Shown in pieces: positions 49,279 through 57,163 of a stretch of DNA of 64,000 nt. Position numbers and translations under genes: made by a program. Positions within the stretch are counted from its first letter, which is position 1, and every line of letters starts with the position of its first letter. This stretch comes from Larkinella punicea (lineage in GTDB: Bacteria; Bacteroidota; Bacteroidia; Cytophagales; Spirosomataceae): positions 1 through 64,000 of the forward strand of contig NZ_QOWE01000010.1 of the NCBI RefSeq assembly GCF_003334855.1, given 5' to 3'. The notes below the pieces were generated by a model, which was not told the DNA's origin, searched no databases, and saw nothing but the letters and a program-made list of their open reading frames with translations.

Positions 49279-49806
49279 TCACAACAACTCCTTCGCCACT
49301 TCATCCCACGAAAGGACCCGTTGGAAGATGGTGTTGTCACGGTTGTGGGGGGCGTCGAACAGGAGACCTTTCCCCTGAAAACTGACCAGATTATACGGCA
49401 TGTCGTCAATCATGATGTCGGCCCGCAGAATGCTCTTGTCACCGCAGAAGACCCGGTTTTTCCAGTGAATGTGCGGAAAATGCTGATCGAGCCAGTCGTA
49501 TTTTTCCGAAAGGGAATTGCGAAACTCCATGGCCGCCGACGTAACGAACAGGTCGTACTTTTCTGAAAGCGCCTGTGTCACTTCAATGGCTCCGGGCATA
49601 ACGAGAATGTCGGCAAAGAAACCCGGTTCGTGAACATAATCCGTCAGGCGCTTGTAAACGTCCTTTTCCAGCAGCTCATGAAACGAATTGTCCCGGAATA
49701 CGGTGGGCAATGCCGTTGTATCGAAATCACGGCGGTAGATGGCAATAAACTTGCCGACGGTGTCCGCCAGCACATCATCCATGTCAATGGCAATACGTGG
49801 TTTCAT
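49279..49806 (-). CDS. 5'(3')-deoxyribonucleotidase, HAD fold
   Basis: It has 175 residues. The HAD motif I is IAIDMDDVLADT (nucleophile Asp and D-x-D), with motif II LFVTSAAMEFRNSLSEKYDWL and motif IV ADIMIDDMPYNLVSF. This is the compact NT5C-type deoxynucleotidase that removes phosphate from dUMP or dTMP and limits dNTP pools. Its ATG overlaps the upstream gene's stop in an ATGA, so the two are translationally coupled. Confidence 0.88.
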   Translation of the reverse strand: MKPRIAIDMDDVLADTVGKFIAIYRRDFDTTALPTVFRDNSFHELLEKDVYKRLTDYVHEPGFFADILVMPGAIEVTQALSEKYDLFVTSAAMEFRNSLSEKYDWLDQHFPHIHWKNRVFCGDKSILRADIMIDDMPYNLVSFQGKGLLFDAPHNRDNTIFQRVLSWDEVAKELL

Positions 49807-50420
49807 TCTTTAAATTTTATGCCAATGGCTCTTTTGCCGCTTGAATAGACAATGGCGTCGATGGGCCTCTTGGCTTCGGTTGCTTCTTTTTTTACACGGC
49901 GAACAAATTGTTCGATATCTTCTTCAATGGAGTTGTTCACAATGCCACCGGTAAAGTAGGATTTGGCTTTCACACCCCCGGAAGCATCGACTACGGTTTC
50001 GTAATCCAGAACGGGCTCGTTCATGACGTAAACAGCCAACCCATCAATTTTTCGAACCTTCGCGAGCCCTTTATTAGCCCCGGCTTCTTCTTTGAATTTA
50101 ACGGCGATGGCGGTTTTTGAGCCCGAAATGACGACGGCATCGAACGCTTTGTTGTCTTTTTTGCCATCCTTACTAGCCCGACGGACAAACTGGGCGGCTT
50201 TTTCGGAAACCCCTTCATTCACGACCCCGCCGGTAAACAGGGATGCGGCTTTGGCACCGGATGCGATTTCGAACACGGTTTCGTACGCGCGCAGCGGTTC
50301 GCACATCACGTACGTTTCAATGCCCTGAATTTTTTCAACCCGTGCGTTCGTTTGCGCGAAAACGGTGGTAAAACTAAGGATGGTACAAAAAATAGCGGGA
50401 AAAACCAGTTTCAATTTCAT
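49803..50420 (-). CDS. Secreted protein with two tandem copies of an unknown domain
   Basis: It has 205 residues with a signal peptide (MKLKLVFPAIFCTILSFTTVFAQ). The mature part is an internal duplication of about 85 residues: (V)EKIQGIETYVMCEPLRAYETVFE... FTGGVVNEGVSEKAAQFVRRASK... AIAVKFKE, and RKIDGLAVYVMNEPVLDYETVVD... FTGGIVNNSIEEDIEQFVRRVKK... AIGIKFKE. I do not recognise the domain. It is probably periplasmic or outer-membrane associated. It is coupled to the deoxyribonucleotidase gene by a 4-bp overlap. Confidence 0.75.
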   Translation of the reverse strand: MKLKLVFPAIFCTILSFTTVFAQTNARVEKIQGIETYVMCEPLRAYETVFEIASGAKAASLFTGGVVNEGVSEKAAQFVRRASKDGKKDNKAFDAVVISGSKTAIAVKFKEEAGANKGLAKVRKIDGLAVYVMNEPVLDYETVVDASGGVKAKSYFTGGIVNNSIEEDIEQFVRRVKKEATEAKRPIDAIVYSSGKRAIGIKFKE

Positions 50421-50543
50421 GAGTATAGTATGTTGTTTGAGTAAGATGACCCGAAACTACAACTGTGGCAGACCCAAAACCCGTACGAAATGCTTCGCAT
50501 GGCATTTTTGAGACCTGAAAGGCATAAATGCCGGGATGAACGG

Positions 50544-51869
50544 TTAGACAATTTTTCGGTCCGGATCGAACTCTTCCAGGTAATCTGAAACGCGCTTGAC
50601 AAACTGCCCGCCCAGCGAACCATCGACCACCCGGTGATCGTAGCTGTGGGAGATGAACATCTTTTGCCGAACCCCAATCAGATCGCCCTGGGGGGTTTCG
50701 ATGACCGCCGGTTTTTTCTCAATGGCCCCAAAAGCCATGATGGCCACCTGCGGCTGCACGATGATGGGCGTTCCCATGACGTTGCCGAACGTGCCGATGT
50801 TGGAAACCGTGTAAGTACCGTTGGCCAGATCGTCGGCGGTGAGTTTATTTTCTCTCGCGCGCCGGCTCAGGTCGTTCACTTTCCGGGTCAATCCAACCAG
50901 ATTATATTGATCGGCGTTGTGAATGACCGGGACAATCAGATTGCCGCTCGGCAGCGCCACGGCCATGCCAATATTGATGGCTTTTTTAACAATGATCGTA
51001 TCGCCATTCACCGAAATATTGATCATCGGAAAATCGCGGATGGCCTTCACGACGGCTTCGATCAGGAGGGGCGTGTAGGTAATATTTTCGCCGTACTGTT
51101 GCTGAAATGCCTTCTTGTTGCGTTCGCGCCACTGCACCAGAACCGTCATGTCGGTTTCGACAAACGAAGATACGTGGGGCGCAATCCGCTTCGATTCGAC
51201 CATTCGTTCGGCGATCATCTTCCGCATCCGGTCCATCTGAATGATGTCGTTCTGGCCGGTAATGGAAGCGGCTTTCGGAAACGAAGAACCCGTCGAAACC
51301 GGCTCGGATTTTCGTTTTTCGACGTAGGCCAGAATATCGTTTTTGGTGATGCGGTTTTCAGCACCGGTGCCCTTGATCGACGCCAGTTCAGCCTGAGAAA
51401 TCCCTTCGGCCTTGACAATGCTCAGCACCAGGGGCGAATAGAAACGGTTGTTTTCGGCCACACCGGTTTCGGCATCAGTCCGGATTTCCGGATTGCGCGA
51501 CGAAATCTGCGATAGGTCGTCTTCCAGTTTGGCCGCAACGCTGGCCACATCCTGCTCCTCGGTTTCTCCGAATGGGAGAGAGTCCGGCGTCGGGGATGCC
51601 GGCTGATCCTCCGCAATTCCTTCGACCTGTTCGACTTCAATCCGGGCTACCGGGCTACCAATGGCCACAACGTCGCCATCGTTCACCAGAATTTCTTTGA
51701 GAATACCGGCATGGGACGATGGCACCTCGGTGTCCACCTTGTCGGTGGCCACTTCCAGAATCGAGTCGTCGGCTTCAATGCGGTCACCGGGCTTTTTGAG
51801 CCAGGAGATAATCGTACATTCTACAATACTTTCGCCCATCTTGGGCATAACCATGTCAACAAGTGCCAT
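50544..51869 (-). CDS. Dihydrolipoamide acyltransferase (2-oxo acid dehydrogenase E2)
   Basis: It has 441 residues. One N-terminal lipoyl domain (MVMPKMGESIVECTIISWLKKPGD... EVATDKVDTEVPS, lipoyl-lysine in DKVD), a linker, a peripheral-subunit-binding domain (YSPLVLSIVKAEGISQAELASIKGTGAENRITKNDILAYV), and a C-terminal catalytic domain with SYDHRVVDGSLGGQF (His/Asp). The E2 could be of pyruvate, 2-oxoglutarate or branched-chain type; the sequence resembles the branched-chain/BkdB style. No E1 or E3 genes are adjacent. It lies 10 bp after cinA in the same direction. Confidence 0.92.
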   Translation of the reverse strand: MALVDMVMPKMGESIVECTIISWLKKPGDRIEADDSILEVATDKVDTEVPSSHAGILKEILVNDGDVVAIGSPVARIEVEQVEGIAEDQPASPTPDSLPFGETEEQDVASVAAKLEDDLSQISSRNPEIRTDAETGVAENNRFYSPLVLSIVKAEGISQAELASIKGTGAENRITKNDILAYVEKRKSEPVSTGSSFPKAASITGQNDIIQMDRMRKMIAERMVESKRIAPHVSSFVETDMTVLVQWRERNKKAFQQQYGENITYTPLLIEAVVKAIRDFPMINISVNGDTIIVKKAINIGMAVALPSGNLIVPVIHNADQYNLVGLTRKVNDLSRRARENKLTADDLANGTYTVSNIGTFGNVMGTPIIVQPQVAIMAFGAIEKKPAVIETPQGDLIGVRQKMFISHSYDHRVVDGSLGGQFVKRVSDYLEEFDPDRKIV

Positions 51870-51879
51870 TGGCAGGAGT

Positions 51880-53133
51880 TTATTTTTCGTCCAGCAACGT
51901 TTGCCGGAGGAGGTTTAAGATTTGAACAGTCGTGTTCTGAATATTCTGCTCGCGGTAAGGCCCCAGTTTCAGCAAGCGGGCGACGGTCTGTTTTTCGGTC
52001 GAACAAGCAATCCAGATGGTGCCGACCGGTTTTTCGGGGGTTCCGCCGTTGGGGCCGGCAATGCCGCTGGTGGCAATGCCCACGTTGGCCCCCAGCTTCA
52101 TTCGGACGCCTTCTGCCATCTCCCGCACGGTTTGTTCACTGACCGCGCCGAACTGGCTCAGGGTCTCCGGTTGAACACCCAACTGATTGACCTTGACAGT
52201 ATTGCTGTAGCTGACTACCCCGCCGACAAAATACCGCGATGAACCGGCGTATTTGGTGATTTGACTTGCCACGAAACCGCCCGTGCAGCTTTCGGCGGTC
52301 GCCAGCATCCAGTTCCGTTCAGATAACAACTGCGCGACTTTCGTTTCCAGTTCATCGTCGTCATACCCAAACACAAAAGGCTGGATCAACGGAAGAACGG
52401 CTTCGACCTGTTCGTCGATTTCCTGTTTCAGCACCACCGGATCGCTACCGGTTCCGGTGAGCCGGAGCCGCACCTGGCCGAAATGGGGCAGATAGGCCAG
52501 TTTGATGTGCGCGGGCAGTGCATCTTCCCAGTTGGCAATCGTTTCGGCCAGAAAGGATTCGCCGATTCCCACCGTGCGAATCATCTTATGAACGATCGTC
52601 GGCGTTTCAAACTGCTTTTGCAACAGCGGAATGATCCGGTATTGCATGAGGTTCTTCATTTCAAACGGTACGCCCGGCAGGGAGACATAGATGGTTTCAT
52701 TTTCGTTGAACCACATGCCCGGCGCGGTTCCCCAGTCATTCGGCACGTAGGTGCAATTGAGGGGCAGGTCGGCCTGTTTGGCGTTTATTTCGGTAATCGG
52801 ACGGCCCCGGCTTTCAAAAAACTTCGTCACAAACGCCAGCGCTTCGGGGTTTCGTTCAAGGGTGGTATTAAAATACTCGCAGATCGTGACTTTCGTAATG
52901 TCATCCTTGGTGGGGCCGAGACCACCGGTCAGAATGACCAGATCGGCGCGTTCGGTGGCTTCTTTCAGAATGGCCAGAATCGCGTCCTTCTGATCGCCAA
53001 CCGACGATTTCCGGACGGTCCGGATTCCGATTTTCGTTAGTTCCGCCCCGATCCATTGGGTGTTCGTATCGGTAATTTGTCCAAACAGTATTTCGTCACC
53101 AATCGTTATAATTTCGGCCAGGATGGGTTTCAT
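51880..53133 (-). CDS. cinA: CinA: nicotinamide-nucleotide amidase / ADP-ribose pyrophosphatase-like
   Basis: It has 417 residues. N-terminal MoCF/COG1058 domain (AEIITIGDEILFGQITDTNTQWIGAEL; LVILTGGLGPTKDDITK). C-terminal NMN deamidase domain (LLSERNWMLATAESCTGGFVASQIT, GGVVSYSNTVKVNQLGV, VGIATSGIAGPNGGTPEKPVGTIWIA). The known role is salvage of NMN into NAD; the name comes from competence operons. Divergent from the DUF4197 gene with a 194-bp spacer. Confidence 0.94.
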   Translation of the reverse strand: MKPILAEIITIGDEILFGQITDTNTQWIGAELTKIGIRTVRKSSVGDQKDAILAILKEATERADLVILTGGLGPTKDDITKVTICEYFNTTLERNPEALAFVTKFFESRGRPITEINAKQADLPLNCTYVPNDWGTAPGMWFNENETIYVSLPGVPFEMKNLMQYRIIPLLQKQFETPTIVHKMIRTVGIGESFLAETIANWEDALPAHIKLAYLPHFGQVRLRLTGTGSDPVVLKQEIDEQVEAVLPLIQPFVFGYDDDELETKVAQLLSERNWMLATAESCTGGFVASQITKYAGSSRYFVGGVVSYSNTVKVNQLGVQPETLSQFGAVSEQTVREMAEGVRMKLGANVGIATSGIAGPNGGTPEKPVGTIWIACSTEKQTVARLLKLGPYREQNIQNTTVQILNLLRQTLLDEK

Positions 53134-53327
53134 GAAAAAAAATCTACAAGTTTTTGTGGCTCGACCCTTTACTTTTTGTCAGTTTTGCTGTCTTATAGAG
53201 AAAGGCCGATTGACAAACTAACATCAGAATGGTGTCTTTCGAGCCAAAAATACGTAAAAAAACGGTTTATCTTTTGCCGACAAACCATCGGCGAACGTTT
53301 CACAAGGAGAATCAACCTGAAAAGCAC

Positions 53328-54080
53328 ATGAAAAAAACAGTCCTTTTTGCCCTCCTGCTCGCCGGTTATTCCGGTGCCGCAATTGCCCAGTCCGATTCGA
53401 CCCAACCAAAAAAGAAGGGTATTTTCGGACAAATTCTGGATAAAGTAGGCGATGTCGCTTCGGGCGGAAGCTCATCCAATGACGAAATTGCCAATGGATT
53501 GAAAGAAGCCCTCCGGATCGGGATCAGCAAAGGCTCCGATCAGGCTTCGGCCGTAGACGGATATTACAAAAACACGCTGATTAAGATACTGATGCCGCCG
53601 GAAGCCCAGAAGGTGGAATCGGCTTTGCGTAAATTGGGCATGGGAAAACAGGTCGACCAGTTCATCATGTCGCTCAACCGCTCGGCAGAAGATGCCGCCA
53701 AGAAGGCCAAGCCGATCTTTTTGAACGCCCTCACGTCTATGACCATTCAGGATGCCGTCGGTATTTTGCGGGGGCAGGACAATGCGGCCACGCAGTATCT
53801 GAAGCGCACCACGTCGGATCAGTTGATGGCGGCTTTTACGCCGGTGATCGACAGTACGCTGAAAAAAAACAATGCCACCCGGTATTACGGGGATCTGGTT
53901 CGCACCTACAATAAATTGCCCATTGCCACCACCAAAGTCAATCCTGACCTGACCAATTATGCCGCCACGAAAGCCGTCGACGGTATTTTTACGCTGGTTG
54001 CCCAGGAAGAGAAACAAATCCGCGAAAACCCGGCGGCCCGCGTCAATGATTTGCTGAAGAAAGTATTTGGTCAGCAGTAA
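53328..54080 (+). CDS. Secreted DUF4197 protein
   Basis: It has 250 residues from the ATG at 53328, which begins a signal peptide (MKKTVLFALLLAGYSGAAIAQ); upstream in-frame codons are rejected. DUF4197 features are EIANGLKEALRIGISKGSDQASAVDGYYKNTLIKILMPPEAQKVESALRKLGMG, ALTSMTIQDAVGILRGQDNAATQYLKRTTSDQLMAAFTPVI and the C-terminal DGIFTLVAQEEKQIRENPAARVNDLLKKVFG. It is a widespread helical periplasmic protein of unknown function. Confidence 0.9.
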   Translation: MKKTVLFALLLAGYSGAAIAQSDSTQPKKKGIFGQILDKVGDVASGGSSSNDEIANGLKEALRIGISKGSDQASAVDGYYKNTLIKILMPPEAQKVESALRKLGMGKQVDQFIMSLNRSAEDAAKKAKPIFLNALTSMTIQDAVGILRGQDNAATQYLKRTTSDQLMAAFTPVIDSTLKKNNATRYYGDLVRTYNKLPIATTKVNPDLTNYAATKAVDGIFTLVAQEEKQIRENPAARVNDLLKKVFGQQ

Positions 54081-54180
54081 ACCGCCGAAAGACTGGTTTT
54101 TGCTTTTGAATCGTCGGGGCAGGATTGCAAATCCGTCCCACAAATGGTTACCTTTGAAGTCTTAAAACTCCGGTTAACTG

Positions 54181-54244
54181 CCCCCAACCCTCTAAAGGGG
54201 GCTATAAATACAACTAGTTTGAGCCCCCTTTAGGGGGTTGGGGG
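54181..54244. repeat. 23-bp inverted repeat, CCCCTTTAGGGG family
   Basis: Arms 54181-54203 and 54222-54244 (one mismatch); the right arm reads AGCCCCCTTTAGGGGGTTGG.... The core is shared with the repeats at 20.5, 23.4 and 25.3 kb; the loop is unrelated. It lies between the DUF4197 and gldC genes, 38 bp before the gldC ATG. Confidence 0.85.
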
Positions 54245-54282
54245 AGTCTAAGCGGAGTCTTTACTGTACTGAAAAGCAAACG

Positions 54283-54633
54283 ATGAAAAAATCAGAAATC
54301 AATTTTGCGGTTGAATTAGACGACCACAATATCCCCGAAAAAATTTTCTGGAACGCGACGGACAACCCCAATGAAGGACTGAGTGATACCAAAGCGGTGG
54401 TGGTGTCGGTATGGGATCATTACAACCAGGGTACGCTACGCTTGAATCTGTGGACCAAAGACATGGCCGTGACCGACATGAAGCGGTTTTGCGTTGAAGT
54501 GCTCGGCAGCCTCGCCGACACCATCGTGACGGCCACGGGCGACCAATCCATGGCCGACCAGATCGACAACCTCTGCCGGGCCTTGAGCAAAAAGGTGGAG
54601 GAAGAATACCGCGAGCAGCAGAAGCAGGCATAA
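54283..54633 (+). CDS. gldC: Gliding motility protein GldC
   Basis: It has 116 residues from the ATG at 54283. The sequence KKSEINFAVELDDHNIPEKIFWNATDNPNEGLSDTKAVVVSVWDH and LWTKDMAVTDMKRFCVEVLGSLADTIVTATGD match GldC as I know it from Flavobacterium. The protein is cytoplasmic and accessory to gliding motility, which depends on the type IX secretion system. No gldB or other gld gene is nearby. Confidence 0.88.
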   Translation: MKKSEINFAVELDDHNIPEKIFWNATDNPNEGLSDTKAVVVSVWDHYNQGTLRLNLWTKDMAVTDMKRFCVEVLGSLADTIVTATGDQSMADQIDNLCRALSKKVEEEYREQQKQA

Positions 54634-54647
54634 CCATCCTTGTATTC

Positions 54648-54715
54648 GGTTTACGGTTTACGGTGGCTGACGCAAGCTGCGGATTGGATGCGTCAGCCAC
54701 CGTAAACCGTAAACC
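54648..54715. repeat. Perfect 26-bp inverted repeat, GTTTACGG family
   Basis: Arms 54648-54673 and 54690-54715 are exact reverse complements (core GTAAACCGTAAACC), 16-base loop. The right arm matches 23521-23546 at 25 of 26 bases. It lies directly before the next gene (ATG at 54724). Confidence 0.88.
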
Positions 54716-54723
54716 CTTTACTG

Positions 54724-55917
54724 ATGAAGATACTGAGTTTAGTCGTGATCGTTGTTTGGCTGACGGTCGGTATGGCCGTGGGGCAGGGGGTACAATTTCG
54801 GAAGGAGCCGTTGACGGCGGTTTTGAGTGCGGCCCGGAAAGCTAAAAAGCCGGTTTTTATCGAAGTGTATTCGGAAACCTGCCACATTTGCCAAAGTTTT
54901 ATTCCCACGTTTGCGAACAAAACGGTGGGGAAATTCTACAATACCCGTTTTATCAGCACCAAAATCGATATTTCCAGCAAGAGTACCATCGCTTTTCTGG
55001 ACAAAAACCGCCTGTTTGTTCCCTCCTTACCACTGTTTTTGTATTTTAATTCGCAGGGAGATCTGATTCACATGGCGATGAGTAACAACTCCACGGATGA
55101 GGTGATTCGGCACGGAACCACGGCGCTGAATCCGGAAATCCGGTCGTCGGCCATGCGCAAACGGTTTGAAGACGGGGAGCGCTCCACGAATTTCCTGATC
55201 GATTACGGGATGTATGCACGGGTGACGCGCGATACGGTGACGAACATCCGGGTGATGAACGAGTATGCCACCCGGCAAGCGGCCAATACCTTTGCCAGTC
55301 CGACCAACTGGCTCGTATTGCAAAAACTGATTCTGGACGTCGACAACCCGCTTTTTCAGTATATGATCGGCCACCTCGATCAGTTTATCAAGCCCAATGG
55401 CGCGGAGCAGGTCAAAACGGTAGCGGAGAATATTCTGATGTCTTCGCTCTACAGCAGCCGGGGAAATCAGTATCCGGCCGCAAAAATCATTACCATCCGT
55501 AACCAGCTTCAGCAAGTTGGCATCGACGGACGCGTCGCCAGTAATCGGACGCTGCTTCCCGAAATAAACGCTTATTTTCGGGCGGGTCAGGCCACCAAAG
55601 CCGCTTCCCGAATGGACGATCACATTGCTCAGAACCAGTTCTCAACACCGGAATACCTGTACGTGATTCGGTTATTCAACCGGAAAAGCCCCGATGCCAG
55701 CGATGCGCCGACGGTAGCCCGTTGGGCCAACAAAGCCATCCCGCAGGCAAAAAGCCCCGCCGAACAGGCTGATTTGTATTTTGAACTGGCGGAAGTGTAT
55801 CGCCGGGGTGGAAAAACCGCCGAGGGCTTGAAAGCCGCGCAAAAGTCGCTGGAGATGGCGAAAGCCGCTAAAATCGATACGAAGCGGAATACAGAGCAGA
55901 TTGGCCGATTGAAGTGA
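54724..55917 (+). CDS. Secreted thioredoxin-fold protein with helical C-terminus
   Basis: It has 397 residues with a signal peptide (MKILSLVVIVVWLTVGMAVGQ). An N-terminal thioredoxin-like domain has the active-site pair CHIC (YSETCHICQSFIP, about 44-56) and FVPSLPLFLYFNSQGDLIH (cis-Pro region). The remaining ~250 residues are helical, with TPR-like segments near the end (AEQADLYFELAEVYRRGGKTAEGLKAAQKSLEMA). It may be a periplasmic disulfide reductase or chaperone. Confidence 0.8.
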   Translation: MKILSLVVIVVWLTVGMAVGQGVQFRKEPLTAVLSAARKAKKPVFIEVYSETCHICQSFIPTFANKTVGKFYNTRFISTKIDISSKSTIAFLDKNRLFVPSLPLFLYFNSQGDLIHMAMSNNSTDEVIRHGTTALNPEIRSSAMRKRFEDGERSTNFLIDYGMYARVTRDTVTNIRVMNEYATRQAANTFASPTNWLVLQKLILDVDNPLFQYMIGHLDQFIKPNGAEQVKTVAENILMSSLYSSRGNQYPAAKIITIRNQLQQVGIDGRVASNRTLLPEINAYFRAGQATKAASRMDDHIAQNQFSTPEYLYVIRLFNRKSPDASDAPTVARWANKAIPQAKSPAEQADLYFELAEVYRRGGKTAEGLKAAQKSLEMAKAAKIDTKRNTEQIGRLK

Positions 55918-55920
55918 TTT

Positions 55921-56469
55921 TCAAGAATAAATGACGTTCGAGAACGGCGGTTGTTTCAGCAGGTACGCCGAATTTTCATCGCCCAGTTCGATGGCCCGGA
56001 TCAAGTCTTTCTGGGCCGGACCGTACTGGTCTAGTTGCATCCGGGCCATTGCCCGCCAGCGGATGGCGTCGGGCTGTTGCCCCCGGAAATACCAGACGGC
56101 TTTGTCAAACTCCTTGAAGGCTTCACCGAATTGGTTCAGTTGGTAGAGGGCAATGCCTTTATCGAGGTATGAATCGGGAATGGTATTGTCGAGGCTCAGG
56201 GCAACTGTCAGATCGAAAAGGGCCGAATATGCATTTTCATTCCGCAGGTGGCATTTTCCCCGGTAGGCAAACGCCAGGGACGATTTGGGGTTTTGTTTGA
56301 TGGCCTGGTCGAAATAGGCGAAAGCTTCATCGTAGCGATGAAACTGGACGAGCGTGATGCCCTCGGCAAACCGAAGCCGGTCTTTTTCCGCCTGCGTGTC
56401 GTGGTCGATCACGAAATACCGGACAACCAGGTAGAAAATAAAGAAGAATCCTATCAGCGCAACTTCCAT
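55921..56469 (-). CDS. Membrane-anchored TPR protein
   Basis: It has 182 residues. A single N-terminal TM helix (VALIGFFFIFYLVVRYFVI, about 2-20) is followed by roughly four TPR units (YDEAFAYFDQAIKQNPKSSLAFAYRGKCHL; PDSYLDKGIALYQLNQFGEAFKEFDKAVWYF; AIRWRAMARMQLDQYGPAQKDLIRAIELG). The repeats are probably cytoplasmic or periplasmic scaffolding; partners are unknown. It converges on the thioredoxin-fold gene with a 3-bp gap. Confidence 0.8.
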   Translation of the reverse strand: MEVALIGFFFIFYLVVRYFVIDHDTQAEKDRLRFAEGITLVQFHRYDEAFAYFDQAIKQNPKSSLAFAYRGKCHLRNENAYSALFDLTVALSLDNTIPDSYLDKGIALYQLNQFGEAFKEFDKAVWYFRGQQPDAIRWRAMARMQLDQYGPAQKDLIRAIELGDENSAYLLKQPPFSNVIYS

Positions 56470-56533
56470 AACCTGAAGTTTTCAGAAAACTACTGTAAAC
56501 TAGCTGAAAAACCGGGCATTTGCAACCCGTATC

Positions 56534-56887
56534 CTATTTTTCCAGTTCTTGGCGAACCGCTTTGGGTAAACTGGCAACGATCAATTCGTAGGAATGGTCG
56601 ATCCATTTTTTTAGATCACTTTCCCGAATTGTTCCGTCAATAATAACGGTATTCCAGTGAACTTTATTCATGTGATAACCGGGCCGAACGGCGTCATATT
56701 GCTCCCGTAATTCAACGGCCAGTTCCGGGTTGCATTTCAGATTGACCGACAGCGGGCGAGCATCCATCGACGTCAAGGCAAACACCTTGCCGCCAACCTT
56801 GAAAACCAGCGTGTCTTCACCAAACGGAAACGACTCGTTGGCACCAGGTTTGCTCAGGCAGTAATTTCGCAACGTTTCGATGTTCAT
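56534..56887 (-). CDS. MmcQ/YjbR-family protein
   Basis: It has 117 residues and the CyaY-like MmcQ/YjbR fold: MNIETLRNYCLSKPGANESFPFGEDTLVFKVGGKVFALTS, LSVNLKCNPELAVELREQYDAVRPGYHMNKVHWNTVIIDG and IDHSYELIVASLP. Members are described as DNA-binding by structure; the cellular role is unclear. Its ATG overlaps the upstream gene's stop (ATGA). Confidence 0.9.
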   Translation of the reverse strand: MNIETLRNYCLSKPGANESFPFGEDTLVFKVGGKVFALTSMDARPLSVNLKCNPELAVELREQYDAVRPGYHMNKVHWNTVIIDGTIRESDLKKWIDHSYELIVASLPKAVRQELEK

Positions 56888-57072
56888 CGCATAATGGCTC
56901 TGACAATCATCACAATTAGACAGAACAGGAACATGATGATGGAAATCCGGTTGATTCCGTGCATCATGCGAATGTTGGTGTTTGTCGGGCGACTGGGGTC
57001 TGGTTTCTGAAAAACCCGGTAGAAATACCGGAAGACGTCGCCCAACTTGAAATAATCTCCGATTTTGGACAT
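56884..57072 (-). CDS. Small membrane protein, DUF6728-like
   Basis: It has 62 residues: MSKIGDYFKLGDVFRYFYRV, a polar segment with KPDPSRPTNTNIRMMHGINR, and one C-terminal TM helix (ISIIMFLFCLIVMIVRAIM). The layout resembles the small conserved Bacteroidota family I know as DUF6728. The function is unknown. It is coupled to the MmcQ gene by a 4-bp overlap. Confidence 0.75.
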   Translation of the reverse strand: MSKIGDYFKLGDVFRYFYRVFQKPDPSRPTNTNIRMMHGINRISIIMFLFCLIVMIVRAIMR

Positions 57073-57073
57073 A

Positions 57074-57163
57074 ATGAGTTAAGAGTTAAGAGTTAAAAAT
57101 TGAGAGTTAAATCGGTGAGAGAATGCAGAGTGGATAACTCTTCACTTTTAACTCTTAATTCAT
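57074..57163. repeat. AGAGTTAA-type imperfect inverted repeat
   Basis: ATGAGTTAAGAGTTAA (57074-57089, continuing AGAGTTAAAA) pairs with TTAACTCTTAATTCAT (57148-57163); one mismatch over 16. The unit AGAGTTAA is repeated several times inside. It abuts the ispG stop codon and the start of the small membrane protein gene, both on the minus strand. Confidence 0.7.
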
